Assembly: GCF_030818905.1 (NCBI RefSeq)
Contig: NZ_JAUTAZ010000001.1
Location: 1,488,001 to 1,552,000, forward strand
Length of the DNA: 64,000 nucleotides
Direction of reading: 5' to 3'
DNA from: Microbacterium sp. SORGH_AS_0888
Lineage (GTDB): Bacteria; Actinomycetota; Actinomycetes; Actinomycetales; Microbacteriaceae
In this document: piece by piece, positions 1 through 8,307 of the stretch
Position numbering within the stretch: the stretch's first letter is position 1
Layout of the letters: each line of letters begins with the position of its first letter
Made by a program: the position numbers and the translations under genes
The notes under the pieces: generated by a model
Told to the model about the DNA's origin: nothing
Database searches by the model: none
What the model saw: the letters and a program-made list of their open reading frames with translations, nothing else

Positions 1-969
1 TCCGGCCCCTACACCCTCGCCGAAGCGCAGCCCGCCGTCTCCTACCGGTTCGATCTGCGCGACGACTACGACGCATGGCCCGAGTTCTCGACGCCGCTGA
101 CGGGCACTCCCGCAGCCTCGGTGGCGCTGGTCCCTCTCTCGGACGACGCCACCACCGCCACGCAGCTGCTCGCCGGCGCGCTCGACGTCGCGCCGATCTT
201 CGACGACAACGTCGCGCGACTGGAGACCGGCGGCGGGTTCGACGCCGTCACCGTCACCTCTTCCACGAGCTACGTGGTGTTCAACGAGCGCGAGGGGACG
301 ATCTTCCACGACAACCGCGACCTCCGGCTGACGGTCGCCCGCCTCATCGATCCCGAGGCGCTCAACGACATCGTCACCTCCGGCCGCGGCGAGGTGCTGC
401 ACACCCTCGCCTCCAACAATGTTCCCTACGTCGTCGCCGACAGCCCCGCCGCCATCGCCTACGACCCGAACGCGGCGGGTTCTCTCGCCGGGGTCCACAT
501 CGCGATGATCGGCACGACCGCCTTCGGTGAAGCGAACGACTACATCGCCGAGGTCCTGCGGGCGGCCGGCGCGACCGTCGACCTGTCGGCGGTCGACAAC
601 GCGACCTGGTCGACGACCACGGGAGCCGGCGGCTCCGGCTGGGACCTGACCCTGCAGGGCGACGTCAACGCGATGGGGACGCTGCCTTCGTCGCTGCTGC
701 GTGTGATGGGCCCGACGACCGAGCAGGGCGGCCGGTCGAAGACGGGCGCGGACAATGCCGAGGGATACAGCGCGCTCCAGCGCGCCTTGGCGGCGACGGA
801 TGATGCGGACAAGGCCGCCGCGTTCGCCGAGGCCCAGGAGAGCGTGCTCGCACGGGTCGACGCGCTGCCGCTGGTGAGCTCGGTGGCGACCTGGTTCTCC
901 GCCCCCGGCTTCTCGGTGCGCGCGTTCGGCGACTACGTCGACATCAGCACACTGCGCCTCACGGACTGA
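1..969 (+). CDS. ABC transporter solute-binding protein, family 5 type (5' end outside window)
   Basis: The reading frame is open from base 1 and stops at 969, giving the C-terminal ~322 residues of a protein that begins before the window. The sequence looks like the C-terminal lobe of extracellular peptide/nickel/opine-binding proteins of ABC importers: a stretch about loss of N-terminal strands (YVVFNERE, then DNRDLRLTVARLIDPEALND) matches the family pattern in which the substrate lobe is followed by a helix after 'n..R.A...aiD...'. It is followed 18 bp downstream by two permeases and two ATPases in the same direction, which supports a complete oligopeptide-type importer. The ligand cannot be read from sequence. 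The signal peptide or lipobox would lie upstream of the window. Confidence 0.8.
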   Translation, partial: SGPYTLAEAQPAVSYRFDLRDDYDAWPEFSTPLTGTPAASVALVPLSDDATTATQLLAGALDVAPIFDDNVARLETGGGFDAVTVTSSTSYVVFNEREGTIFHDNRDLRLTVARLIDPEALNDIVTSGRGEVLHTLASNNVPYVVADSPAAIAYDPNAAGSLAGVHIAMIGTTAFGEANDYIAEVLRAAGATVDLSAVDNATWSTTTGAGGSGWDLTLQGDVNAMGTLPSSLLRVMGPTTEQGGRSKTGADNAEGYSALQRALAATDDADKAAAFAEAQESVLARVDALPLVSSVATWFSAPGFSVRAFGDYVDISTLRLTD

Positions 970-987
970 TCCTGCCCGCCCGCCGCC

Positions 988-2022
988 ATGGACTCGCTCG
1001 CCCTCTCCGTCGGCACGCCCTCTCCTGTGGAGGGGGCCGTGCCGACGGCTCGCTCGCCCTGGTTCCGCTTCGCCGCACGCCGACTCGCAGGGCTCGCGGC
1101 GACCCTCGCGACGCTCGTCGTCGTCTCCTTCCTCATCGTCCAGCTCATCCCCGGGGATCCCGCCGTCGCTCTCGCGGGCTCCGATGCGACGACGGCGGAG
1201 ATCGAGCAGCTGCGCGCACGTCTGGGTCTGGATCTGCCGCTGTGGCAGCAGTTCGGCGGATACGTCGGCGGTCTGCTCACCGGCGATCTCGGGACGTCCT
1301 TCCGGTACGGCGTGCCCGTCGCACAGCTGGTCGCCGCGCGGCTGCCCTTCACCGTGACCGTGTCGCTCGTGGGCATCCTCGTCGTCCTGGTCGTGGCCGT
1401 CCCGCTCGGCATGGCGGTCGGCGTGCTCACCCGCGGCGGCCGGCGCCGCTGGATGGACGCGGGCTTCGGCGCCGCGACCGGCCTCCTGGACTCGCTGCCC
1501 GGCTATGTGCTGGCCACCCTGCTCGTCATCCTGCTCGGAACCGGCGTCGGCCTGCTTCCGGCGCTGCCGCCCGCCTACACGAGCCGCGCCCCCGCCGCGT
1601 CGTTCGTGCTCCCCGTGATCGCCCTCTCGGTCGGACCGATCTGCACCGTGGCTCGCGTCGTCCGAAGGGAGACGGCCGTCGTCCTCGGCGAGGACTACAT
1701 CCGCACGGCGAGGGGCTGGCGGCTGCCTGCGGCGACCCTCTACCTGCGCCATATGCTCCCCAACCTGCTCACCACGACGTTGACGCTGAGTGGCCTCGTG
1801 CTGAGCGGGATGCTGGGCGGGGCCCTGGTCATCGAGAGCGTCTTCGCCCTGCCCGGGCTGGGCACCGGCATCATCCAAGCCATCCTCGATCGCGACTATC
1901 CCGTGATCCAGGGGATGGTCGTCGTGATCGGCTCGATCGCCGCAGTCATCACCGTGATCGTCGATGTGCTGCTGGGCATCGTCGACCCGCGAACGCTGGG
2001 AGGTTCCCATGGCAGCCGCTGA
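988..2022 (+). CDS. ABC transporter permease, DppB/OppB type
   Basis: This 344-residue integral membrane protein carries the binding-protein-dependent permease fold. The first membrane segment (about residues 37-58, LAATLATLVVVSFLIVQLIP) is followed by the usual DppB-type PGDPA motif, a periplasmic loop, then five further hydrophobic segments. The cytoplasmic EAA loop that docks on the ATPase is visible around residue 235 (EDYIRTARGWRLP). It overlaps the next gene by 14 bp and follows the binding protein by 18 bp, so it is in the same operon. Family members import di-/oligopeptides, nickel or opines; substrate unknown. The ATG at 988 gives the usual short N-terminus, though it has extra residues before the first membrane segment. 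Confidence 0.9.
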   Translation: MDSLALSVGTPSPVEGAVPTARSPWFRFAARRLAGLAATLATLVVVSFLIVQLIPGDPAVALAGSDATTAEIEQLRARLGLDLPLWQQFGGYVGGLLTGDLGTSFRYGVPVAQLVAARLPFTVTVSLVGILVVLVVAVPLGMAVGVLTRGGRRRWMDAGFGAATGLLDSLPGYVLATLLVILLGTGVGLLPALPPAYTSRAPAASFVLPVIALSVGPICTVARVVRRETAVVLGEDYIRTARGWRLPAATLYLRHMLPNLLTTTLTLSGLVLSGMLGGALVIESVFALPGLGTGIIQAILDRDYPVIQGMVVVIGSIAAVITVIVDVLLGIVDPRTLGGSHGSR

Positions 2023-3694
2023 CCGTCGTCGCCGGCTCGATCCAGGTCTGTGGACCGGGATCGTGATGATGGCGGCCGTCGTCCTCATCGCGCTGCTCGC
2101 GCCTGCGATCTGGCAGACCGAGGCCGATGCGCTCGGCGCGCGAGCCCAGCCGCCGAGCCTCCAGCACTGGCTGGGCACCGATGCGCTCGGACACGACATG
2201 CTCGCCCGCAGCCTCGTCGCCACGCGGTTGACACTGCTCATGACGATAGGCGCCACCGCGATCTGCGTCGTCGGCGGCGTCGTCGTCGGAGGACTCGTGC
2301 AGCTGCTGCCGGAGCGGCCACGTGAGCTCTGCATGCGTGTCATCGAGACGCTCGTGGCCTTCCCCGGCCTGCTGCTCGCCCTCGTCGTCGCGGCGATCCT
2401 CGGCGCCAGCGCGTCCTCGGCGGTCCTGGCGATCGGGCTGTCGGGCGTGCCGTACTTCGCCCGCCTGACCTCGAACCTCTCCGGCGCGGTGATGCATCGC
2501 GCGTTCGTGGCCAACGCACGACTGCTCGGGGTGCCGCCGTTGCGTCTGTTCACGCGCCACGTGCTGCCGAACATCTCCGAGCCGCTGCTCGTGCTCTCGG
2601 CGTCCACCTTCGCCCAGAGCCTCACGGCCATCTCGGCGCTCTCCTTCGTCGGTCTCGGCGTGCAGTCGCCGCAGTACGACTACGGAAAGCTGCTCAACGA
2701 GGCACTGCCGTCGCTGCTGGCCGGGCGGGCGTACCAAGTCCTGGGTCCCGCGGCCCTCATCGTGATCGTCGGCGTCGCGGCGACCCTGATCGGCGACGGC
2801 CTGGCCGCACGCGCCGTGCCGCGCCGACATCGGCGTCCGGCCGGTGCCCCACCGCGCCGCGTCGACCGCTTCACGCCGGACGAGGCGCTGCTCGTCGTCG
2901 AGGACCTGGTGGTCCGCCGCGACGACGGGGTGCCGCTCGTGCACGGGATCAGCCTGCGCGTCGGCCGCGGGGAGCGGCTCGGGATCGTCGGCGAGTCCGG
3001 GTCCGGCAAGTCGCTCACCGCGATGAGCATCGCCGCGCTGCTGCCGGACGGGCTGAGCGCCGACGCGCGACGTCTCACCCTCGGCGAGCTCGACCTGCTG
3101 GGCGATCCGTCGCCTCGGGAGCTCGCGCGACGGATCGCGCTCGTCTACCAGGATCCTGGGACCACCTTCAATCCGGCGCTCCGCATGGGCACGCAGCTGA
3201 CGGAGCCCCTGCGCGCCCATCTCGGCTACCGCCGCCGCGCGGCACGCGAGCGTGTCGTGGCGATGCTCCGCGCCGTGCACATGCGCGAGCCCGAGCGCCG
3301 GCTGCGCCAACGTCCCCACGAGCTGTCCGGCGGGATGCGGCAGCGCGCGATGATCGCGTCGGCCCTCGCCGCGGCACCCGAGCTCATCGTGGCCGACGAG
3401 CCGACGACGGCGCTGGATGTCACGGTGCAGCGGGAGATACTGCGAGAGCTGCGCCGCGTGAGCGGAGACGCCGGCACCGCGCTGCTGTTCATCTCTCACG
3501 ACATCGCCGTGGTCCGCGCGCTCTGCGACCGCGTGCTGGTGATGCGGCACGGGCTGATCGTGGAGGAGCTGCCGGCGCGTGCGCTGGACCTGGACCATGC
3601 CGTCCACCCGTACACGCGCACGCTCCTCGCCGCGACGCCGACGCTGGAGCCGTCCGAGCCCCCGTCCGTCCCGCCGCAGGAGGTCGCCCGATGA
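2009..3694 (+). CDS. Permease-ATPase fusion of a peptide-type ABC transporter (DppC-DppD like)
   Basis: A single 561-residue reading frame joins two normally separate subunits. Residues ~1-265 are a DppC-type permease with several membrane segments and an EAA loop near 162-187 (FVANARLLGVPPLRLF). Residues ~285-561 are an ATP-binding domain with Walker A at 328-335 (GESGSGKS), Q-loop (VYQDPG), ABC signature LSGGMRQR near 439 and Walker B LIVADEPTTALD near 460. The ATG at 2009 is preferred because GGGAGG lies 6-10 nt upstream; an in-frame start at 1964 has no such signal. No stop or frameshift separates the halves. Fused membrane and nucleotide-binding domains are known in this family but are the minority form. 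It overlaps the following ATPase by ATGA. Confidence 0.88.
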   Translation: MAAADRRRRLDPGLWTGIVMMAAVVLIALLAPAIWQTEADALGARAQPPSLQHWLGTDALGHDMLARSLVATRLTLLMTIGATAICVVGGVVVGGLVQLLPERPRELCMRVIETLVAFPGLLLALVVAAILGASASSAVLAIGLSGVPYFARLTSNLSGAVMHRAFVANARLLGVPPLRLFTRHVLPNISEPLLVLSASTFAQSLTAISALSFVGLGVQSPQYDYGKLLNEALPSLLAGRAYQVLGPAALIVIVGVAATLIGDGLAARAVPRRHRRPAGAPPRRVDRFTPDEALLVVEDLVVRRDDGVPLVHGISLRVGRGERLGIVGESGSGKSLTAMSIAALLPDGLSADARRLTLGELDLLGDPSPRELARRIALVYQDPGTTFNPALRMGTQLTEPLRAHLGYRRRAARERVVAMLRAVHMREPERRLRQRPHELSGGMRQRAMIASALAAAPELIVADEPTTALDVTVQREILRELRRVSGDAGTALLFISHDIAVVRALCDRVLVMRHGLIVEELPARALDLDHAVHPYTRTLLAATPTLEPSEPPSVPPQEVAR

Positions 3695-4539
3695 TCGCTC
3701 CACCCCTCAGCACGGAGGCGATGCTGGACGCGCACGGCGTCGAGGTGGTGCTCGGCCGAGGCAGCGGCCGAGCACGCATCCTGAGCGGCGTCGACCTGAC
3801 GATCCGCGAGGGACGGGTCATGGGACTGGTGGGCGAGTCCGGTTCGGGCAAGTCGACCCTGGCCGGAGCGCTCGTCGGCACGGTCCCCCTCGCCGCAGGC
3901 CGCGTCGCCATCGCCGGACAAGACGTGCACACCGCCCCCTCGCGCCGGCTCCGACGCACGGTGCAGCTCATCCCGCAGGATCCGTACTCGTCGCTCGATC
4001 CACGGCGCACGATCGCACAGACCATCGCGGAGGCCATCGACCCGTTGCACCCCTCCGTCACGAGAGACGAGGCGCGGATCGCCCACGCGTTGGCACAGGT
4101 CCGACTCCCCGCCGATGCCGCACGACGTCGCCCGCACGAGTTCTCCGGCGGTCAGCGGCAGCGCATCGCGATCGCCCGGGGCCTGGCGGTGGAGCCGCGC
4201 CTGGTCATCGCGGACGAGATCACCTCGGCACTCGACGTCTCGGTTCAGGCGGACGTGCTCGCCCTCCTCGCGCGGCTCCGGGAGGAACTGCGACTGACCA
4301 TGCTGTTCATCTCCCACAACCTCGCCGTGGTCCGTTCCGTCTGCGATGACGTCGCGGTCATGCGCCACGGACAGATCGTCGAACGGGGGCCGGTCGACGA
4401 GGTCTTCCGGCGGCCCCGCCATCCCTACACCCGGCTTCTGCTCGACTCCGTCCCGGGCGCACCCGGCTTCACCATCGACACGTCTCCCCTCTCGGCGGAG
4501 AGCGGTGTCGACACTGCAGGAAGGACATCCGAAACATGA
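3691..4539 (+). CDS. ABC transporter ATP-binding protein, OppF/DppF type
   Basis: A 282-residue nucleotide-binding subunit that would pair with the ATPase half of the upstream fusion protein. Walker A is at 48-56 (GESGSGKST), the signature FSGGQRQR at 151-158 and Walker B LVIADEITSALD from 171, followed by the switch histidine in LFISHN. The C-terminal segment (RPRHPYTRLLLDSVP) is the typical oligopeptide/dipeptide transporter C-terminal extension. The start ATG overlaps the upstream stop (ATGA) and the stop overlaps the start of the amidohydrolase (ATGA), so translation is coupled on both sides. One Walker B proline is Ile here (DEIT rather than DEPT), which is common in this subfamily. Confidence 0.92.
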   Translation: MIAPPLSTEAMLDAHGVEVVLGRGSGRARILSGVDLTIREGRVMGLVGESGSGKSTLAGALVGTVPLAAGRVAIAGQDVHTAPSRRLRRTVQLIPQDPYSSLDPRRTIAQTIAEAIDPLHPSVTRDEARIAHALAQVRLPADAARRRPHEFSGGQRQRIAIARGLAVEPRLVIADEITSALDVSVQADVLALLARLREELRLTMLFISHNLAVVRSVCDDVAVMRHGQIVERGPVDEVFRRPRHPYTRLLLDSVPGAPGFTIDTSPLSAESGVDTAGRTSET

Positions 4540-5801
4540 GCACCACCCACCGAGGTCTGCGACTCGTCGGCGCACGCCTGATCGACGGGACCGGCGCGGC
4601 TCCCGTCGACGACGCCGTGCTGCTGATCGACGAGCAGGGCATCGTCTCCTACGCGGGCCCGGCAGCGGGGGCGCCGGAAGCACCCGCGGCGAAGGTCATC
4701 GACATCGGCGGACGCACCCTGATGCCGGGGTTCGTCGATGCGCACGTGCACCTCTCGTTCCAGTCCACCAACGACCGTTTCCACGATCTCACCAACGATC
4801 CCGCCTATGTCGTGTTCGAGACCGGGCGGCGCCTGCGCGAGACGCTTCACGCCGGCGTCACGACCGCGCGGGATCTCGCGGGACTCACCGCCGGCTTCCG
4901 CGAGGCGGTCGCCGCAGGCCTCATCGAAGGCCCCCGCCTGCACCTGGCGCTACGGATCGTCAGCCATACCGGCGGCCACGCGGACTTCCATCTGCCCGGC
5001 GGGACCGCCCACAGCTGGCTCCCGGCGGGCGACGAGATCGCGGACACCGCGGATGAGCTGCGCGTCGCGACCCGCCGCCTGCTCCGCGACGGCGCCGACG
5101 TCATCAAGGTCTGCACGAGCGGCGGCATGAGCAGCCCGCACGACCGCCCCACGGATGAGGACGTCAGCGCCGAGGAGATCAGGGTGATCCGCTCCGAGGT
5201 CGATCGACGGGGAGGCCGCCCGATCGCCGCGCACGCGCAGGGCACCGCCGGCGTCCTGGCAGCGCTCCACGGCGGCGTCGACAGCGTCGAGCACGCCTAC
5301 GGCATCGACGACGAAGGCATCGACCTGGCCTGCGAGAACGGGACCTTCCTCGTGCCCACCCTCTCGACCATCTTCGCCCCGCTCGAGCGCGAGAAGATGC
5401 GGCCGTACCACTACGACAAGAAGGTCCGGTGGGTCGAGTACACGAAGACGAACATCTCCCGCGCGATCGAGCGCGGGGCACGCTTCGCTCTCGGAACGGA
5501 CTCGGGTGTCATCCCCCACGGCCGCAACCTGGCGGAGCTGTCGCATCTGGTCTCGCTGGGGATGCGGCCGATGGATGCGATCCTCGCCGGCACGCGGAAC
5601 GGTGCCGAGCTCCTGGGGCTCGGCGACCGGCTGGGCACGCTGCGAGCCGGAATGGTCGCCGACGCCGTCGTGTGCGACGGGGACCCGCTCACCGACGTCT
5701 CGGTGCTGGCCGCGCCGGAGAACGTCGTGCTGGTCATCCAGGACGGCATCGTCCGCAAGGACATCGCGCGCCTCGCCGACACCGCGACGCGGGTCGCGTA
5801 G
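4536..5801 (+). CDS. Metal-dependent amidohydrolase (imidazolonepropionase/prolidase-like family)
   Basis: A 421-residue member of the amidohydrolase superfamily. The metal-site residues are all present: HxH at H70/H72 (VDAHVHL), a Lys that is usually carbamylated at K191 (VIKVCTSGG), H233 (AHAQG), H253 (VEHAYG) and D322 (GTDSG), so a binuclear zinc hydrolase is expected. Relatives cleave Xaa-Pro dipeptides, N-acyl amino acids or cyclic amides; the substrate is not decided by sequence. It is the last gene of the transporter operon and overlaps it by ATGA, which suggests that it hydrolyses the imported compound in the cytoplasm. There is no signal peptide. Confidence 0.88.
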   Translation: MSTTHRGLRLVGARLIDGTGAAPVDDAVLLIDEQGIVSYAGPAAGAPEAPAAKVIDIGGRTLMPGFVDAHVHLSFQSTNDRFHDLTNDPAYVVFETGRRLRETLHAGVTTARDLAGLTAGFREAVAAGLIEGPRLHLALRIVSHTGGHADFHLPGGTAHSWLPAGDEIADTADELRVATRRLLRDGADVIKVCTSGGMSSPHDRPTDEDVSAEEIRVIRSEVDRRGGRPIAAHAQGTAGVLAALHGGVDSVEHAYGIDDEGIDLACENGTFLVPTLSTIFAPLEREKMRPYHYDKKVRWVEYTKTNISRAIERGARFALGTDSGVIPHGRNLAELSHLVSLGMRPMDAILAGTRNGAELLGLGDRLGTLRAGMVADAVVCDGDPLTDVSVLAAPENVVLVIQDGIVRKDIARLADTATRVA

Positions 5802-5810
5802 CGGATCTGC

Positions 5811-5846
5811 GCGAGACCGCCCCGCCGTGACGCGGGGCGGTCTCGC
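5811..5846. terminator. Bidirectional terminator hairpin
   Basis: A perfect 15-bp inverted repeat (GCGAGACCGCCCCGC at 5811-5825 and its complement at 5832-5846) with a 6-nt loop lies in the 48 bp between the converging amidohydrolase and membrane-protein genes. No T-run follows, as is usual in actinobacteria. It would serve both operons. Confidence 0.8.
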
Positions 5847-5849
5847 CGC

Positions 5850-6353
5850 TCAGGCGAACGAGGCCGCGGCGAGAAGCAGCAGGGATGCCGCTGTGCTCGC
5901 GTGCTGCGCCCGCTCGAGCGGATGGCCGCGTCGGCTCCGCCACACCGCCGATGCGGCCACGATCGTCGCCGCCGCGGCGAGGACCACGAGGATCGCCCGA
6001 GCCGAGACGCCGTGGTGGGCGCCGGAGACGGCCGAACCGTGAGCGTGGGCCATCACGAGCATGGTCGTTCCCATGACGACGCCGCTCAGCGCGGCGTGCA
6101 GGCGCATGGCCGGCACGCGGACGGGTGCGGCACGGCGGCGGTGCACGGCCAGCGCGACCGAGGTCGCCACGATCGCCGCGCTCCACCACACGACCGGGAA
6201 CAACGACGACCCCGTGACGACGTCGAGCATGGCCAGCACCATGACCGCCATGAGGGCGAGCTCGCGCCGCCGCGGGCGCGCGACATCCGCTGCCGCGCAG
6301 CACAGCCCGAGCGCCGACGCCCCGAGCGCGCCGACGTGGAGGAGCTGGCTCAC
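5850..6353 (-). CDS. Small integral membrane protein, DUF5134-like
   Basis: A 167-residue protein with about five hydrophobic segments. It begins with GTG (VSQLLHVGALGASALGL) one base after the TGA of the amine oxidase gene, so it is the last gene of the catabolic operon and probably translated by coupling. A histidine-containing stretch (MLVMAHAHGSAVSGAHHG) sits at a predicted membrane boundary, which resembles actinobacterial DUF5134-type proteins of unknown function; I make that match from memory of the pattern only. Because it follows a copper enzyme with a His-rich tail, a role in copper supply or enzyme maturation is a reasonable guess, not shown. Confidence 0.72.
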   Translation of the reverse strand: MSQLLHVGALGASALGLCCAAADVARPRRRELALMAVMVLAMLDVVTGSSLFPVVWWSAAIVATSVALAVHRRRAAPVRVPAMRLHAALSGVVMGTTMLVMAHAHGSAVSGAHHGVSARAILVVLAAAATIVAASAVWRSRRGHPLERAQHASTAASLLLLAAASFA

Positions 6354-6354
6354 C

Positions 6355-8307
6355 TCAGTGGTGGTGGTGCGCGCCGTGGCCGTGGTCGTGGTGCGTGCCG
6401 TGGCCGTTCGCCGCGGGTGCGCAGTGCGCGTCGTCGGAGGGCGGGAGATCCAGCGACGGGTTGCGCGTGAAGAACCCGTCCGGCTCCAGCCGCAGCCCGA
6501 TGCGGTGCGCGGGCATGATCGGCCACTCCTCCGGCTTCGGATAGTGGTGGACGCCGACGATCGGCCACACGACGAGCTCCGCGCCGTCGAGGGGACGATC
6601 GGCGAGCTGCCAGGCCGTGATCCCCTCCGCCGCGAGCGGCGCCTGGTTCGGGTACTCCCCCGCGATGAAGCGCTCGCCGGGATCGTACGCCGTCGCCCAG
6701 AGATGCTTGGCGACGAACGGCGCCTTGCGCTCGACGATGCTTCCCGGCCTGGCGAACAGTCGCGTCGTGTTCGGCAGGCTGAGCCGGTACGACGTGGACT
6801 CGCCGAAGCGGTTGGTGCGCTCGGTGTTCTCGATCCGCCAGTGCACCGCCCGCGAGGCGTCGGCGGAACGTGCCGCATCCTTCTCGGAGCGGATCGTCTC
6901 GGACACCATCTTCACGGCGTTGCCCCAGGGGTTGAGCGTCTCGTCCTCCTCGACCTCGGCGTGGACCTCCACGAGACGGTTCGAGGGACCGTCGACGGCG
7001 GTGTCCAGGCGCACCGCGAAGTAGTGCTGGTGCGTCGGCGCCTGCACATGGGGGCTGACCATCCGGCCGTAGCGGGGCATCGCGTCGCCGCCGATCCCGG
7101 AGACGGAGAGGATGCCGGTGAGCTTGATCTCCAACTCGATGTTGCCGTCCTGGTACAGCGACCAGTAGAAGCCGTAGTCGTAGTTGGCGACGGTGGCGAA
7201 GAAGGAGACGACCAGGCGCCGGGACCGGCGCACGTCCGCCTCGCCGGTGCGGGTGTTGACGTGCTTCCAGAGGATGGAGTGGTCCTCCTCGTGCAGGCAG
7301 ATGCCGTTGACGATCGTCTTCGCCTCCCCGTGACCGTCGATGTAGTGCGCATCGAAGTAGCGGATCTCGCCCAGGCAGTCGCAGCCCAGCTCGAGCGATG
7401 CCGTCAGCGGGCCCGCCCCGTACTCGCCCCAGTCGAAGAAGTTCTTGCGATAGGCGGTCGGGTCCGAGTCCAGGTACGGGACGTACATCTCGTTGACCGC
7501 CGCCCGGCGGAGGACGGGGCGCACCGCATCGCCGTCGCGGTACGAGACGTCGTGCAGCACGAGGCCCTCGCGGTGCGTGAAGCCGATGCGGAACGACCAG
7601 TTCTGCCAGGTCACCTCGTGTCCGTCGACGGAGAATCCGGGCCCGTCGGGCTGCGTGATCTCCAGCGGCGCCACCGCCCGGTCGGGTCCCCAGGTGCCGG
7701 AGCGGTAGTTGCCGCCCTCGGTCGCCATCGGGATCACACCGTGGTCCTCCAGCCGCACGATCTCGAGGGTCTCGAGATCGATGATGGGCACCAGGCCCGC
7801 CACCGGTCGCGCATAGCCGTTGTCGTCCGCGGTCTCCCGGTGCCAGACGGTGCCCCAGGAGAGCCGGCGGTCGGCGAGGTCCTCCGGCTCGAAGCCCGTG
7901 ATCGACTCCGGGTCGACCCACACCAGCGAGGTGTCCGTGATCCCGCGCGCCGCGAGCGCCGCCTGGAGCACCGGGCTGTTGCGCGCCGCCTGCGCGACCA
8001 TCCTCGCCTCGTCCGACGAGACCCCCGGCCGTCTCGCGTCGACGGGTGCCCACGCGCTGATCGACGCGCCGCGGTCGGTTCCCGACGTCCAGCCGGTGAC
8101 CTCCCAGGCGGCGTGCGCGTCGGGGTTCATCACGACCGTGCGCACCGGCCGTCCCTGCCCCGGCGCCAGTGAACGGCACAGCGACTCCTCGAGGGCGATC
8201 CCCCAGAAGCGGGGACGGACGCCGATGCGGGGGTCCGCCCGCACGAGAGCGGCGAACTCGGTGATCTCCTCGGGGGTGATCGGGTCGCTCCACAGTCGTT
8301 CGGTCAT
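6355..8307 (-). CDS. Copper-containing primary amine oxidase (topaquinone enzyme)
   Basis: A 650-residue protein matching the whole length of bacterial copper amine oxidases, such as that of Arthrobacter globiformis. The tyrosine that is self-processed to topaquinone is Y376 in the VANYDYG motif. The catalytic base is D292 in FFDWGEY, 84 residues earlier, the same spacing as in the Arthrobacter enzyme. Copper ligands include the HQH pair (THQHYFAVRL). The enzyme converts primary amines to aldehydes, ammonia and H2O2. No signal peptide is seen, so it should be cytoplasmic. The C-terminus carries an unusual tail with 10 histidines among the last 15 residues (GHGTHHDHGHGAHHHH). The ATG overlaps the upstream stop by ATGA and is preceded by GGAGG. 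Confidence 0.95.
   Translation of the reverse strand: MTERLWSDPITPEEITEFAALVRADPRIGVRPRFWGIALEESLCRSLAPGQGRPVRTVVMNPDAHAAWEVTGWTSGTDRGASISAWAPVDARRPGVSSDEARMVAQAARNSPVLQAALAARGITDTSLVWVDPESITGFEPEDLADRRLSWGTVWHRETADDNGYARPVAGLVPIIDLETLEIVRLEDHGVIPMATEGGNYRSGTWGPDRAVAPLEITQPDGPGFSVDGHEVTWQNWSFRIGFTHREGLVLHDVSYRDGDAVRPVLRRAAVNEMYVPYLDSDPTAYRKNFFDWGEYGAGPLTASLELGCDCLGEIRYFDAHYIDGHGEAKTIVNGICLHEEDHSILWKHVNTRTGEADVRRSRRLVVSFFATVANYDYGFYWSLYQDGNIELEIKLTGILSVSGIGGDAMPRYGRMVSPHVQAPTHQHYFAVRLDTAVDGPSNRLVEVHAEVEEDETLNPWGNAVKMVSETIRSEKDAARSADASRAVHWRIENTERTNRFGESTSYRLSLPNTTRLFARPGSIVERKAPFVAKHLWATAYDPGERFIAGEYPNQAPLAAEGITAWQLADRPLDGAELVVWPIVGVHHYPKPEEWPIMPAHRIGLRLEPDGFFTRNPSLDLPPSDDAHCAPAANGHGTHHDHGHGAHHHH

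Noticed and set aside
1..5801. Nickel or opine transporter naming
   Set aside because: The permease and ATPase motifs are shared by the peptide, nickel and opine branches. The substrate cannot be assigned without the complete binding protein.
6061..8172. 703-residue plus-strand frame across the amine oxidase gene
   Set aside because: It is the antisense of a clear amine oxidase with intact active-site residues, and its own product is Arg/Val/Asp-rich without any domain.
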